Source: Thermobispora bispora DSM 43833 (GTDB lineage Bacteria > Actinomycetota > Actinomycetes > Streptosporangiales > Streptosporangiaceae). Taken from it: a stretch of DNA of 64,000 nucleotides. Positions 27,196 to 36,310 of this stretch are shown in pieces; within the stretch, counting starts at the first letter, position 1, and each line of letters opens with the position of its first letter. A program made the position numbers and the translations under genes. The DNA is taken from positions 744,001-808,000 of the forward strand of contig NC_014165.1 of assembly GCF_000092645.1 (NCBI RefSeq). The letters are read 5' to 3'. Below the pieces are notes generated by a model. The model was not told the DNA's origin, searched no databases, and saw only the letters and a list, made by a program, of their open reading frames with translations.

Positions 27196-28821
27196 TCACC
27201 CGCCGTCCGCGTGCCACAGGTGCACGGCGGCGTACGCCCGCCACGGCCGCCAGCGCTCGACCTCGGCGGGCGGAATGCCGAGCCGGCGCATGGCCCGCAC
27301 CAGGCCCAGGTCGCCCTCCGGCCAGGCGTCGGGGTCGCGGATCGCGCGCAGGGCGATGTAGCTCGCGGTCCACGGGCCGATGCCGGGGATCTCCCGGAGC
27401 AGCGCCACGGTCTCCGCCGGGTCCTGGGCGCCGTCGAGGTCGATCCGCCCGCTCGCCACGGCCTCGGCGAGCGCGGTGAGGGTGGCGATCCGGCGGGTGG
27501 TGAGCCCCAGCCCGGTCAGGTCGGCCCCGGCCAGCCGGTCGGCGGCCGGGAAGAGCAGGGCGCACTCCGGCGGCTCGCCCCCCGGCGGGCCGCCCTCGGG
27601 CGGGTCCTCCACCGGCGGGCCGGCTCCGTCCGGCGGCGGTGCCACACCGTCCGGCCCGGCGGCCCGCCCAGCCCCGAGCGGCCGATCCGGTGATCGATCG
27701 GGCGGCTGATCCGCCGGGGCCGCCGGTGACCCGGCCCGGGCGGCGATCCGGCCGAGGATCGTCCGGGCCGCGGCGACCGAGATCTGCTGGCCGACCACGG
27801 CGCGCACCGCGAGCTCGAACCCGTCGAAGGCGCCGGGCACCCGCAGCCCCGGCCGCCGCGCCACCAGCGGCGCGAGGCCGGTCGAGCCGAGCACGGCGGC
27901 GATGGCGTCGGGATCGGCGTCGAGGTCGAACAGCCGCCGGCACCGGGACACGATCTTGGCGAGCCGCCGGATGTCCGCGGTGCGCACGGTGAGCCGCAGG
28001 TGGTCCTCGGCCGGGGTGATCGTGAGCGATCCGCCGGGGATGGCCCGGGTGTAGCGCGGCGCGTCGGCCTCCCCGCGCCGGGGCCCGGCACCGTCGCCGG
28101 CCGGCCGGGTGACGTGCTCCACGCCCGGGATCGCGCGGGCGGCGAGGAAGCGCAGCAGCGCCCCGGCGTCGTAGGGCCGGCGGTAGCCGAGCCGCAAGGT
28201 GAGCGCGGCGGGACCGCCCGCCGGTCCCGGTTCGGCCGGCCGCCCCGCCGGGCGGGCCGACCGGCGCAGCTCCCCGGGGGTGAGGCCGTACGACTCTTTG
28301 ATCACCGCGTTGAACTGGCGGACGCTGCCGAACCCCGCGGCGAAGGCGACGTCGGTGACGGGCAGGGCGGTCTCGGTGAGCAGCCGCTTCGCGAGCAGGA
28401 GCCGTCTCGTCCGGGCCACGGCGAGGGGACCGACGCCGAGCTCGGCGGTGAACAGCCGGTGCAGGTGCCGTTCGCTCACGTGCAGCCGGTGGGCGAGCCC
28501 GGCGACGCCGAGCTCGTCGGCGACCCCCTCGTCGATCAGCCGGAGCGCCCGCCCCACCAGGTCGGAGCGGGTGTTCCATCCCGGGTCGCCCGGGCTGAGC
28601 TCCGGGCGGCAGCGGCGGCACGGCCGGAACCCGTCCGCCTCGGCCGCGGCGGCGTGCCGGTAGAAGCGCACGTTCTCGCGAGCCGGGGTGCGGGCGGGGC
28701 AGATCGGACGGCAGTAGATCCCGGTGGTGAGGACGGCCGTGACGAAGCGCCCGTCGAACCGCGGGTCGCGCGCGGACACCGCCGCGTAGCACGTGTCGAA
28801 GTCGAGCCGTCCCGTCACCAC
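27196..28821 (-). CDS. alkA: AdaA-AlkA fusion: methylphosphotriester sensor/regulator and 3-methyladenine DNA glycosylase
   Basis: This 541-residue protein has three parts. An Ada metal-binding domain has Cys in TTGIYCRPICPAR and FRPCRRCRPE. An AraC-type helix-turn-helix spans residues about 85-185. An AlkA glycosylase carries the helix-hairpin-helix IPGIGPWTASYIALRAIRD and the catalytic Asp in PEGDLGL. It senses methylphosphotriesters, should activate its own operon, and excises alkylated bases. An unusual Pro/Gly-rich insert of about 60 residues (about 360-420) splits the glycosylase domain between two helices that are contiguous in Escherichia coli AlkA. Start GTG 28821 is chosen; GTG 28818 is also possible. 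Confidence 0.93.
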   Translation of the reverse strand: MVTGRLDFDTCYAAVSARDPRFDGRFVTAVLTTGIYCRPICPARTPARENVRFYRHAAAAEADGFRPCRRCRPELSPGDPGWNTRSDLVGRALRLIDEGVADELGVAGLAHRLHVSERHLHRLFTAELGVGPLAVARTRRLLLAKRLLTETALPVTDVAFAAGFGSVRQFNAVIKESYGLTPGELRRSARPAGRPAEPGPAGGPAALTLRLGYRRPYDAGALLRFLAARAIPGVEHVTRPAGDGAGPRRGEADAPRYTRAIPGGSLTITPAEDHLRLTVRTADIRRLAKIVSRCRRLFDLDADPDAIAAVLGSTGLAPLVARRPGLRVPGAFDGFELAVRAVVGQQISVAAARTILGRIAARAGSPAAPADQPPDRSPDRPLGAGRAAGPDGVAPPPDGAGPPVEDPPEGGPPGGEPPECALLFPAADRLAGADLTGLGLTTRRIATLTALAEAVASGRIDLDGAQDPAETVALLREIPGIGPWTASYIALRAIRDPDAWPEGDLGLVRAMRRLGIPPAEVERWRPWRAYAAVHLWHADGG

Positions 28822-28878
28822 GGGTCCGACGTTATGCGCCGGGCGTGCGAACGCGCTCGCGGAAATCGGACCTCGCGG

Positions 28879-29793
28879 TCACTTGTTCGAGACGCCCACC
28901 CCGAGGTTGAACTCCCGGTAGACGCGGGCCCAGAAGCCGTCGCGCAGCCAGATGCGCGCCTCCGGGTAGGGCCGGAGCGAGTGGCCGAGCTCCTTCTCCG
29001 CCTCGATCAGCAGCTCGGTGTCGATCACCGGCGGGAGCATCGGCCCGGGCAGCAGGTCGCGGATGTTGTCCCGGCCCCGGGTGAGGATCCACTTCTGCGC
29101 GACGTGCTCGCCCACCTCCTCCACCTGGCTGCGCGCCGGGCCCAGCTTCGACGCCTTCGGCGCCGGCTTGGGGGCGCGGTTGGCGAACACCTGGGCGGGC
29201 GAGGGCACGGACGGCACCGGCGGCACACGGGTGAAGTACGGCCGGAGGAAGTCGGCGCTCAAGATCTCCACAGTGTCCGACTCCCACACCAGCCGCTCGG
29301 CCTGGTTGGTGCCGAAGGGCGGCTCGACACCCCAAAGATGGACGCGCACCCCGTACGCCTGAGCGGCCTCAACGGCGGGCACCATGTCCTCGTCACCGGC
29401 GATCAAGATGGTGTCACTCACCGCGTGGTGCCGCGCCAACGCCTCCAGGTCACTGCGGATCTGCGCGTCCACGCCCTTCTGCTGCCCACGCGCGTTCAGG
29501 TTGCCCAACCGGACCTTCACCCAGGGGAGCTGGGCGATCACCCGCTGATCGACGGTCGGCACCCGGTCCCGGGCGGCGTCGTACCAATAGACCCGCAACA
29601 GCTCACCGCCCGGAATGCGCTCGGCCGCGTGCTTCTGGAGCGACTTGATGAGCTCGTCGGCACGCACCCGGAACTCTTTGCGCTCCTTGGCCCCTAACAG
29701 CACCTCACCCGCGGCCGCGTACAGGTACCCAACATCGACCAGCAGTGCGAACTTGGAGGTGGGATGTGGATGATGGAAGTCCGGGATGGCCAT
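28879..29793 (-). CDS. NYN-domain (PIN-like) putative ribonuclease
   Basis: This 304-residue protein opens the NYN fold with FALLVDVGYLYAAAGE. It continues with GVDAQIRSDLEALA and ILIAGDEDMVPAVEAAQAYG, which supply the cluster of acidic residues expected for metal-dependent RNA cleavage. A C-terminal extension of about 100 residues (KWILTRGRDNIRDLLPG region) resembles the OST-HTH/LOTUS-like tail found in some bacterial NYN proteins, though I am not certain. The ribosome site GGAGGACACC precedes the ATG. Cellular target unknown. Confidence 0.85.
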   Translation of the reverse strand: MAIPDFHHPHPTSKFALLVDVGYLYAAAGEVLLGAKERKEFRVRADELIKSLQKHAAERIPGGELLRVYWYDAARDRVPTVDQRVIAQLPWVKVRLGNLNARGQQKGVDAQIRSDLEALARHHAVSDTILIAGDEDMVPAVEAAQAYGVRVHLWGVEPPFGTNQAERLVWESDTVEILSADFLRPYFTRVPPVPSVPSPAQVFANRAPKPAPKASKLGPARSQVEEVGEHVAQKWILTRGRDNIRDLLPGPMLPPVIDTELLIEAEKELGHSLRPYPEARIWLRDGFWARVYREFNLGVGVSNK

Positions 29794-29919
29794 GGTGTCC
29801 TCCAGGACTCGGCACTTGGCAAAGGCTGGCTATATTCCCCCACTTCCTAGATAGTCCCAACTCCCGGACGGGCTGACACCTTGATCTGACAATGTGACCG
29901 AAAGGTCTACACCAGCTCA

Positions 29920-29947
29920 CCCCGGCCCGGGTCACCTCGGGCCGGGG
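29920..29947 (-). terminator. Hairpin with the epsilon-subunit stop codon in its loop
   Basis: CCCCGGCCCG (29920-29929) pairs perfectly with CGGGCCGGGG (29938-29947). The 8-nt loop contains the TGA stop of the carboxylase epsilon gene. It is the likely end of the carboxylase operon transcript. Confidence 0.75.
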
Positions 29948-30147
29948 AAGAAGGCGGTGCGCCATGTCACATGCCCGCGCAGCGGGCTGACACGCATCCG
30001 ATATGCCGGATTTCTCCAGTTATCGACCTTCCGTACGGGCTGGGTAGCGGGCGCCGTGCGGGCCGCGATGGCGGCGACGAGCGCCGCCACCTCCTCGGGC
30101 GTCACGTTCCCCTTGACGATCTTCAGGTACGGCTCGGGCTCGCTCAT
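29932..30147 (-). CDS. accE: Acyl-CoA carboxylase epsilon subunit
   Basis: This 71-residue protein starts [20 protein letters not shown]. The central [20 protein letters not shown] motif and the closing W-R-x-P segment are the hallmarks of the small epsilon subunits that stabilise actinobacterial acyl-CoA carboxylases. The start ATG overlaps the stop of the beta-subunit gene (ATGA), so the two are made together. It is short and easily missed in annotation. Confidence 0.9.
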   Translation of the reverse strand: MSEPEPYLKIVKGNVTPEEVAALVAAIAARTAPATQPVRKVDNWRNPAYRMRVSPLRGHVTWRTAFFPGPR

Positions 30148-31733
30148 AGCGGGATGTTCCCGTGCTTCTTCGGGGGCAGGCTCTTGCGCTTGTTCCTGAG
30201 CGCGCGCAGCGCGCGGATGATGTGCACCCGGGTGTGCGACGGGCGGATCACCGCGTCCACGTACCCGCGGTCGGCGGCGATGTAGGGGTTGGCGAACGTG
30301 TCCTCGTACTCGGTGATGAAGCGGGCGCGCGCCGCCTCGGGGTCCTCGGCCTGCGCCAGCTCGCGCCGGTAGAGGATGTTGACCGCGCCCTGGGCGCCCA
30401 TCACCGCGATCTGGGCGGTGGGCCAGGCGAGGTTGATGTCCGCCCCCAGGTGCTTGGAGCCCATGACGTCGTAGGCCCCGCCGTACGCCTTCCGGGTGAT
30501 GACCGTCACCAGCGGCACCGTCGCCTCGGCGTACGCGTAGAGGAGCTTGGCGCCCCGCCGGATGATGCCGTTCCACTCCTGGTCGGTGCCGGGGAGGAAG
30601 CCGGGCACGTCCACGAAGGTGAGGACCGGGATGTTGAAGGCATCGCAGGTCCGGACGAACCGGGCGGCCTTCTCCGACGCGGCGATGTCGAGCGTCCCGG
30701 CGAAGTGCATCGGCTGGTTCGCCACCACGCCGACCGAGTGTCCCTCGACCCGGCCGAACCCGATGATGATGTTCGGCGCGTAGCCCGCCTGGAGCTCGAG
30801 GAAGTCGCCGTCGTCGAGGACGTGCCGGATCACCGTGTGCATGTCGTACGGCTGGTTCGCCGAGTCCGGGATGAGCGTGTCCAGCTCCCGGTCGGCGTCG
30901 GTGATCTCGAGCGTGACCTCGGTGTCGTAGACCGGCGGGTCCTCCATGTTGTTGGACGGCAGGTAGGACAGGAGCGCCTTGGCGAACTCCAGGCAGTCCA
31001 CCTCGTCGGCCGCCTCGTAGTGGGCCACCCCCGACTTGGTGCCGTGGGTGTGCGCGCCGCCCAGCTCCTCGAAGGTGACCTCCTCACCGGTGACCGCCTT
31101 GATCACGTCCGGCCCGGTGATGAACATGTGCGAGGTCTCCTGGACCATCAGGATGAAGTCGGTCAGGGCGGGGGAGTAGACCGCCCCGCCGGCGCACGGC
31201 CCCATGATCAGGGAGATCTGCGGGATCACGCCGGAGGCGTGGACGTTGCGCTTGAAGATCTCGGCGTAGAGCCCGAGGGCGACCACGCCCTCCTGGATCC
31301 GGGCGCCGCCCGAGTCGTTGATCCCGATGATCGGGCAGCCGGTCTTCAGCGCGTGGTCCATCACCTTGACGATCTTCTCGCCGAAGACCTCGCCGAGCGA
31401 TCCGCCGAAGACCGTGAAGTCCTGCGCGAACACCGCGACGTGGCGGCCGTCGATCGTCCCGTACCCGGTCACCACGCCGTCGCCGTACGGCCGCTCGCGG
31501 TCGAGGCCGAAGCTGGTCGACCGGTGCCTGGCGAGCTCGTCGAACTCGACGAAGGACCCCTCATCGAGCAGGAGGGCGAGCCGCTCCCGGGCGGTCATCT
31601 TGCCCTTGGCGTGCTGCTTCTCCACCGCTCGCTGGGAGCCGGCGTGCAACGCCTCCTCAAGGCGGCGCTCAAGATCCTTGATCTTGCCGGCGGTCGTGTG
31701 GATGTCGATCTCCTGGGCGCGTTCGGCGCTCAT
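30144..31733 (-). CDS. accD: Acyl-CoA carboxylase carboxyltransferase (beta) subunit
   Basis: This 529-residue carboxyltransferase starts at ATG 31733 with [18 protein letters not shown] and a GGGAG site. It has the paired crotonase folds of PccB/AccD5 proteins: the [19 protein letters not shown] and [20 protein letters not shown] loops, and a second-half [20 protein letters not shown] with [15 protein letters not shown]. It transfers the carboxyl group from carboxybiotin on the alpha subunit to acetyl- or propionyl-CoA. Which acyl-CoA is used cannot be told with confidence here. Upstream open codons to 31898 are Pro/Arg-rich and not part of the family. Confidence 0.94.
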   Translation of the reverse strand: MSAERAQEIDIHTTAGKIKDLERRLEEALHAGSQRAVEKQHAKGKMTARERLALLLDEGSFVEFDELARHRSTSFGLDRERPYGDGVVTGYGTIDGRHVAVFAQDFTVFGGSLGEVFGEKIVKVMDHALKTGCPIIGINDSGGARIQEGVVALGLYAEIFKRNVHASGVIPQISLIMGPCAGGAVYSPALTDFILMVQETSHMFITGPDVIKAVTGEEVTFEELGGAHTHGTKSGVAHYEAADEVDCLEFAKALLSYLPSNNMEDPPVYDTEVTLEITDADRELDTLIPDSANQPYDMHTVIRHVLDDGDFLELQAGYAPNIIIGFGRVEGHSVGVVANQPMHFAGTLDIAASEKAARFVRTCDAFNIPVLTFVDVPGFLPGTDQEWNGIIRRGAKLLYAYAEATVPLVTVITRKAYGGAYDVMGSKHLGADINLAWPTAQIAVMGAQGAVNILYRRELAQAEDPEAARARFITEYEDTFANPYIAADRGYVDAVIRPSHTRVHIIRALRALRNKRKSLPPKKHGNIPL

Positions 31734-32095
31734 CCGTCTCCCACCACTCCTCGCTCGCGGCCCGGCCCGCGCGTCCGCCGGGTTCGCTCCGCAATCACGA
31801 CGGACAGGGTAACGAGCCGCCGATCGTCGATGGGGGCAGGGTGGCGCATCCGGTGTGCCGTCCTGCCCGGCCCGGCCGGGACGGCCGCCCGCGGGCACGG
31901 GCCCTCGCGGCGGCCGCGGTGACCGGTCGGCGTGCGGCCGGCCGGTGATTCGGCCATGAAACGCCGTGAAAGAACAGGGCCGGAACCCGCGGAAACCCGC
32001 GAAGGGTGAGCGAAAAGCACGTGGTGTGAAGTGTGGGCAAATGTCGTCCCGCGCAGAGGTCTGATCACCCGACGAAATTGGCTAGCCTCAACGGC
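31734..32095. other. Divergent promoter region between accD and ppc
   Basis: About 360 bp without a gene. The right half is less GC-rich. A TAGCCT hexamer at 32083-32088 lies seven bases before the ppc ATG and could be the -10 of a leaderless transcript. Confidence 0.5.
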
Positions 32096-34768
32096 ATGGC
32101 CGCCATTGCCCACACCGCTGCGAACGGTGCTCCCGAGCCAGGATCCGAAGGCGTATCCGAGCGGCTCGACGCCGTCGCCGAAATGCCCGACGAACTCCGC
32201 GCCGACGTCCGCCTGCTCGGTGAGCTGCTCGGCCAGGTGATCGCCGAACAGGGTGGGCCGGATCTGCTCGCCGACGTGGAACGGCTGCGCAAGGCGGTGA
32301 TCGCCGCCAAGCGCGGGGAGACCACCGCCGATGAGATCGCCGCCATGGTGGCGGAGTGGCCGATCGACCGCGCGGTGCAGATCGCCCGGGCCTTCACCTG
32401 CTACTTCCACCTGGTCAACCTCGCCGAGGAGCACCACCGCATCCGCAGCCTGCGGCAGCGGGACCAGGGCGGAGTTCCGCTCCGCGAGTCGATCGCCGAG
32501 GCCGTGGAGCGGCTGCGGGACGACGAGCGGCTCGGCGACCTGATCGAAAACCTGGAGTTCCACCCGGTGCTCACCGCGCACCCCACCGAGGCGCGGCGCC
32601 GGGCGATCGTCACCGCGATCCAGCGGATCAGCGCCCAGCTCGGCGTGTACCGCACGGCCGCCGGCGCGAGCGAGCGCGAGGAGGCGAAGCGGCGGCTGAT
32701 CGAGGAGATCGACATCCTCTGGCGGACCGCCCAGCTCAGGCCCACCAAGCTCGACCCGCTCGACGAGGTGCGCACCGCGATGGCGGTGTTCGACGAGACC
32801 CTCTTCCGGGTCGTGCCCAAGATCTACCGGACCCTCGACGCCGCGCTCGCCCCCGGCACCGGCACCAGGGAGCCGCGGGCGAGGGCGTTCATCCGCTTCG
32901 GGAGCTGGATCGGCGGCGACCGGGACGGCAACCCCTACGTCACCGCGCGGGTGACCCGGGAGGCCATCCAGATCCAGGCCGAGCACGTGCTCATCGCGCT
33001 GGAGAACGCCACCTCCCGGATCGGGCGCGCGCTCACCGTCGCCAACCTGTTCACCCCGCCGTCCGCCGAGCTCAGCGCGGCGATCGCCCAGGCGGAGGGC
33101 GACCACCCGGACCTGATGAGCGAGCTGGCCAAGCGCTCGCCCCGGGAGCCGCACCGGCAGTGGCTGCTCTTCGTGGCGGCGCGGATCGCGGCCACCCGCC
33201 GCCGCGACCTGGACCTCGCCTACCGCTCCCCGGACGAGCTCCTCGCCGACCTGCGGCTCGTGCAGCGCTCGCTCCGCGACGCGGGAGCCGTACGGCAGGC
33301 CTACGGCGAGCTGCAGCACCTGATCTGGCAGGTGGAGACGTTCGGGTTCCACCTCGCCGAGCTGGAGATCCGCCAGCACTCCGAGGTGCACGCGGTCGCG
33401 CTCAAGGAGATCGCCTCGGGCAGCCTCTCGGAGCGCACCGAGGAGGTCCTCGCCACGTTCCGGACCATCGCCTGGATCCAGGAGCGGTTCGGGGTGGCGG
33501 CCTGCTCCCGGTACATCGTCTCCTTCACCCGGTCGGCCGCGGACATCGCCGCCGTGTACGAGCTCGCCCGGCACGCCCTCGGCGACCGGGCGCCGGTGCT
33601 CGACGTGGTGCCGCTCTTCGAGTCGGGCGACGACCTGGAGCACGCTCCCGAGGTCCTCGACGGCATGCTCCGGCTCGAGCCGGTGCGCGAGCGCCTCGCG
33701 GCGAACGGGCGCCGCCTGGAGGTCATGCTCGGCTACTCCGACTCGGCCAAGGAGATCGGCCCGGCGGCCGCCACGCTCCGGCTGTACGACGCGCAGGCCG
33801 CGCTGGCCGAGTGGGCCAGGGCGAACGACATCCGGCTCACCCTGTTCCACGGCCGCGGCGGCGCCCTGGGGCGGGGCGGCGGACCGGCGAACCGCGCGGT
33901 GCTCGCCCAGGCGCCCGGCTCGGTCGCGGGCCGGTTCAAGGTGACCGAGCAGGGCGAGGTCATCTTCGCCCGGTACGGCCACGCGGAGATCGCCCGCCGG
34001 CACATCGAGCAGGTCACCAACGCCGTGCTGCTCGCCTCCACCCCGGCCGTGGAGTCGAAGGCGGCCGAGGCGGCGGCACGGTTCCGCGAGCTCGCCGAGC
34101 TGGTGGCCGCCGCGTCCGAGCGCGCCTACCGGGCGCTGGTCGAGGCGCCGGGGTTCCCGGAGTGGTTCGCCCTGGTGAGCCCGCTCGAGGAGATCGGCCG
34201 GCTGCGGATCGGGTCCCGGCCGCCCCGGCGCGGCCTGGGCGCGCCGCGCTCGCTCGACGACCTGCGGGCCATCCCGTGGGTCTTCGCCTGGGCGCAGACC
34301 CGGGTCAACCTCCCCGGCTGGTACGGCCTGGGCAGCGGGCTCGCCGCGGCCGAGGCCAGCCGCGGCATGGACGAGCTCCGCGCGGCGTACCGGGAGTGGC
34401 CGCTGTTCGCCTCGATGATGGACAACGCGGAGATGTCGCTCGCCAAGACCGACCGGGCCATCGCGGCCCGGTACCTCGCGCTCGGCGGCCGGGAGGACTT
34501 CGCCGAGCAGGTCCTCGGCGAGTACGACCTCACCCGGAGGCTGGTGCTCGAGGTGACCGGCCACCGCCGGCTGCTGGAGAACCGGCGCGTGCTCTCCCGG
34601 GCGGTGCAGCTCCGCAACCCCTACGTGGACGCGCTGAGCCACCTGCAGCTCCGCGCCCTCGCGGCGCTTCGGGCGGGCGGCCTGTCCGAGACGGAGCGCG
34701 AGCGCCTGTCCACCCTGCTGCTGCTCAGCGTGAACGGCGTGGCGGCCGGCCTGCAGAACACCGGCTGA
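32096..34768 (+). CDS. ppc: Phosphoenolpyruvate carboxylase
   Basis: This 890-residue enzyme makes oxaloacetate from PEP and bicarbonate. The catalytic His motif VLTAHPTEARR is near residue 160. The flexible loop GRGGALGRGGGP is near 585, and SDSAKEIGPAAATLRLYDAQ lies before it. The C-terminus ends NGVAAGLQNTG as usual. ATG 32096 has no clear ribosome site, but a TAGCCT -10-like box ends eight bases upstream, so translation may be leaderless. A GTG 63 bases upstream is open but unlikely. Confidence 0.97.
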   Translation: MAAIAHTAANGAPEPGSEGVSERLDAVAEMPDELRADVRLLGELLGQVIAEQGGPDLLADVERLRKAVIAAKRGETTADEIAAMVAEWPIDRAVQIARAFTCYFHLVNLAEEHHRIRSLRQRDQGGVPLRESIAEAVERLRDDERLGDLIENLEFHPVLTAHPTEARRRAIVTAIQRISAQLGVYRTAAGASEREEAKRRLIEEIDILWRTAQLRPTKLDPLDEVRTAMAVFDETLFRVVPKIYRTLDAALAPGTGTREPRARAFIRFGSWIGGDRDGNPYVTARVTREAIQIQAEHVLIALENATSRIGRALTVANLFTPPSAELSAAIAQAEGDHPDLMSELAKRSPREPHRQWLLFVAARIAATRRRDLDLAYRSPDELLADLRLVQRSLRDAGAVRQAYGELQHLIWQVETFGFHLAELEIRQHSEVHAVALKEIASGSLSERTEEVLATFRTIAWIQERFGVAACSRYIVSFTRSAADIAAVYELARHALGDRAPVLDVVPLFESGDDLEHAPEVLDGMLRLEPVRERLAANGRRLEVMLGYSDSAKEIGPAAATLRLYDAQAALAEWARANDIRLTLFHGRGGALGRGGGPANRAVLAQAPGSVAGRFKVTEQGEVIFARYGHAEIARRHIEQVTNAVLLASTPAVESKAAEAAARFRELAELVAAASERAYRALVEAPGFPEWFALVSPLEEIGRLRIGSRPPRRGLGAPRSLDDLRAIPWVFAWAQTRVNLPGWYGLGSGLAAAEASRGMDELRAAYREWPLFASMMDNAEMSLAKTDRAIAARYLALGGREDFAEQVLGEYDLTRRLVLEVTGHRRLLENRRVLSRAVQLRNPYVDALSHLQLRALAALRAGGLSETERERLSTLLLLSVNGVAAGLQNTG

Positions 34769-34777
34769 CGCCGGTGC

Positions 34778-34803
34778 GCCCGGGCCGGCCGGACGGCCCG
34801 GGC
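34778..34803 (+). terminator. GC hairpin after ppc
   Basis: GCCCGGGCC (34778-34786) pairs perfectly with GGCCCGGGC (34795-34803) across an 8-nt loop, 10 bp after the ppc stop. There is no T-run. Confidence 0.65.
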
Positions 34804-34875
34804 CCGCCGACGGCCGCGCCGGCGGGGCCGTACCGCAGGGCGGCCGCGTCCGGCAGGCCGGCGGGCCCCCGCGGA

Positions 34876-34890
34876 TACGCTGAAGAGGTG
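34876..34890 (+). promoter_or_regulatory. Probable -10 box and leaderless start of birA
   Basis: TACGCT at 34876-34881 fits the actinobacterial TANNNT -10 pattern and is six bases before the GTG. There is no ribosome site in between, so the mRNA probably begins at the start codon. Confidence 0.5.
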
Positions 34891-35706
34891 ACGGAATCCC
34901 CCTACACCGATCTCGACCGCCCGCCGCTGTCCGCGGCCGCGCTCCAGCGGGCCCTGGTGCGCCCGGGATCCCTGTGGTCGTCCGTCACCGTGGTCGCGCG
35001 GACCGGGTCGACCAACGCCGACCTGGCCGAGGCGGCCCGGCAGGGCGCCGCCGAGGGCACGGTGCTGGTCGCGGAGGTGCAGTCGGCCGGGCGCGGCAGG
35101 CTCGGCCGCACCTGGACCGCGCCGCCGCGGGCGGGGCTCACGTTCTCCGTCCTGCTCCGGCCCACCGTGCGCCCCGCGCGCCAGGGGTGGCTGATGCTGC
35201 TCGCCGGGCTGGCGGCCGCCTCGGCGATACGGCGGATCGCGCAGGTCGACGTCCGGCTCAAGTGGCCCAACGACCTGCTCGTCGGCGAGCGCAAGCTCGG
35301 GGGCGTCCTCGCCGAGCGGGTGGACGGGGCGGTCGTCGTCGGGATCGGGATCAACGTCACCCTCCGGCCCGACGAGCTTCCCGTGGAGCAGGCCACGTCC
35401 CTCGCGATCGAGAAGGCGGCCTGCACCGACCGGGACCCGCTGCTGCGGGCGATCCTCCGGGAGCTCGAGTCGCACTACCGGGACTGGACCGAGGCCGACG
35501 GGGACGCGGAGGCCAGCGGGCTGCGCTCCGCGTACCTCGCCTCCTCGGCCACGGTGGGGCGCGAGGTCCGGGTCGAGCTGCCCGGCGGGTACGCGCTCAC
35601 CGGGCAGGCCACCGGCATCGACCAGGACGGCCACCTGCTCGTGCGGGCGGAGGGCCGGCTGCACACGCTGAGCGCCGGCGACGTGGTCCACCTGCGCCCG
35701 CGCTGA
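34888..35706 (+). CDS. birA: Biotin-[acetyl-CoA carboxylase] ligase
   Basis: This 272-residue monofunctional (class I) biotin protein ligase has no N-terminal DNA-binding domain. VARTGSTNADLAEAARQGA, the biotinyl-AMP loop SAGRGRLGRTWTAPP, VRLKWPNDLLVGERKLGGVL and VVGIGINV are all present, and a C-terminal SH3-like domain follows. It would attach biotin to the Lys in EAMKM of the carboxylase alpha subunit at 15.7-17.4 kb. The GTG at 34888 is supported by the -10 box just upstream. Confidence 0.95.
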   Translation: MTESPYTDLDRPPLSAAALQRALVRPGSLWSSVTVVARTGSTNADLAEAARQGAAEGTVLVAEVQSAGRGRLGRTWTAPPRAGLTFSVLLRPTVRPARQGWLMLLAGLAAASAIRRIAQVDVRLKWPNDLLVGERKLGGVLAERVDGAVVVGIGINVTLRPDELPVEQATSLAIEKAACTDRDPLLRAILRELESHYRDWTEADGDAEASGLRSAYLASSATVGREVRVELPGGYALTGQATGIDQDGHLLVRAEGRLHTLSAGDVVHLRPR

Positions 35707-35774
35707 CGCGCCGTGCGGAATCCGCCGGCATCGGCGGGCTGCGGACCGGCTGGGAACGTGTCACGATTTGCCAC

Positions 35775-36278
35775 ATGGGCCTCCCGGAGCACTACCTCAC
35801 CGAGGGCGAGCGGATCGTCTTGTCCTTCCACCCGCACTGGAAGCGGCTCGTGCTGCCCACGCTGGCGTTCATCGCCGTGACCGGGGCGGCCGCCGTCGCG
35901 ATCTACGCGATCCCGGGTGAGTACGAGTTCGCGAAGTACGCCCGCATCGCGGTGGCCGTGGTGGCCTTCGTGGCGCTCATGCTGTGGTCGGTGATCCCCT
36001 TCCTGCGGTGGAAGACGACCACCTACACGCTGACCACGCACCGGTTCGCGATCAGCACGGGGATCCTGAACCGGTCGGAGGACGACATCCCGCTCACCAA
36101 GGTCAACAGCGTGAGCTCGGACCAGCGGTTCATCGAGCGCCTGCTCGGTTGCGGCACACTCCGAGTGGAGTCGGCCTCGGAGAAGGGTGAGATCGACTAC
36201 CGGGACATTCCCAAGATCCAGCTCGTCCGGCTGGAGCTGTTCCGGCTGGTGGAGGACGCGGGCCGGGACGACGGCTGA
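35775..36278 (+). CDS. PH-domain membrane protein (YdbS/YdbT-like)
   Basis: This 167-residue protein starts MGLPEHYLTEGERIVLSFHP. Two adjacent membrane helices (residues about 27-46 and 55-76) are followed by a bacterial PH domain (TYTLTTHRFAISTGILNRSE, with IPLTKVNSVSSDQ). This is the common architecture of small actinobacterial PH proteins encoded beside birA and an adenylate cyclase. Function is unknown; a scaffold role at the membrane is plausible. Confidence 0.9.
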   Translation: MGLPEHYLTEGERIVLSFHPHWKRLVLPTLAFIAVTGAAAVAIYAIPGEYEFAKYARIAVAVVAFVALMLWSVIPFLRWKTTTYTLTTHRFAISTGILNRSEDDIPLTKVNSVSSDQRFIERLLGCGTLRVESASEKGEIDYRDIPKIQLVRLELFRLVEDAGRDDG

Positions 36279-36310
36279 GCCGCCGTACGCGCGCCCGTCA
36301 GGGAGGAGAC

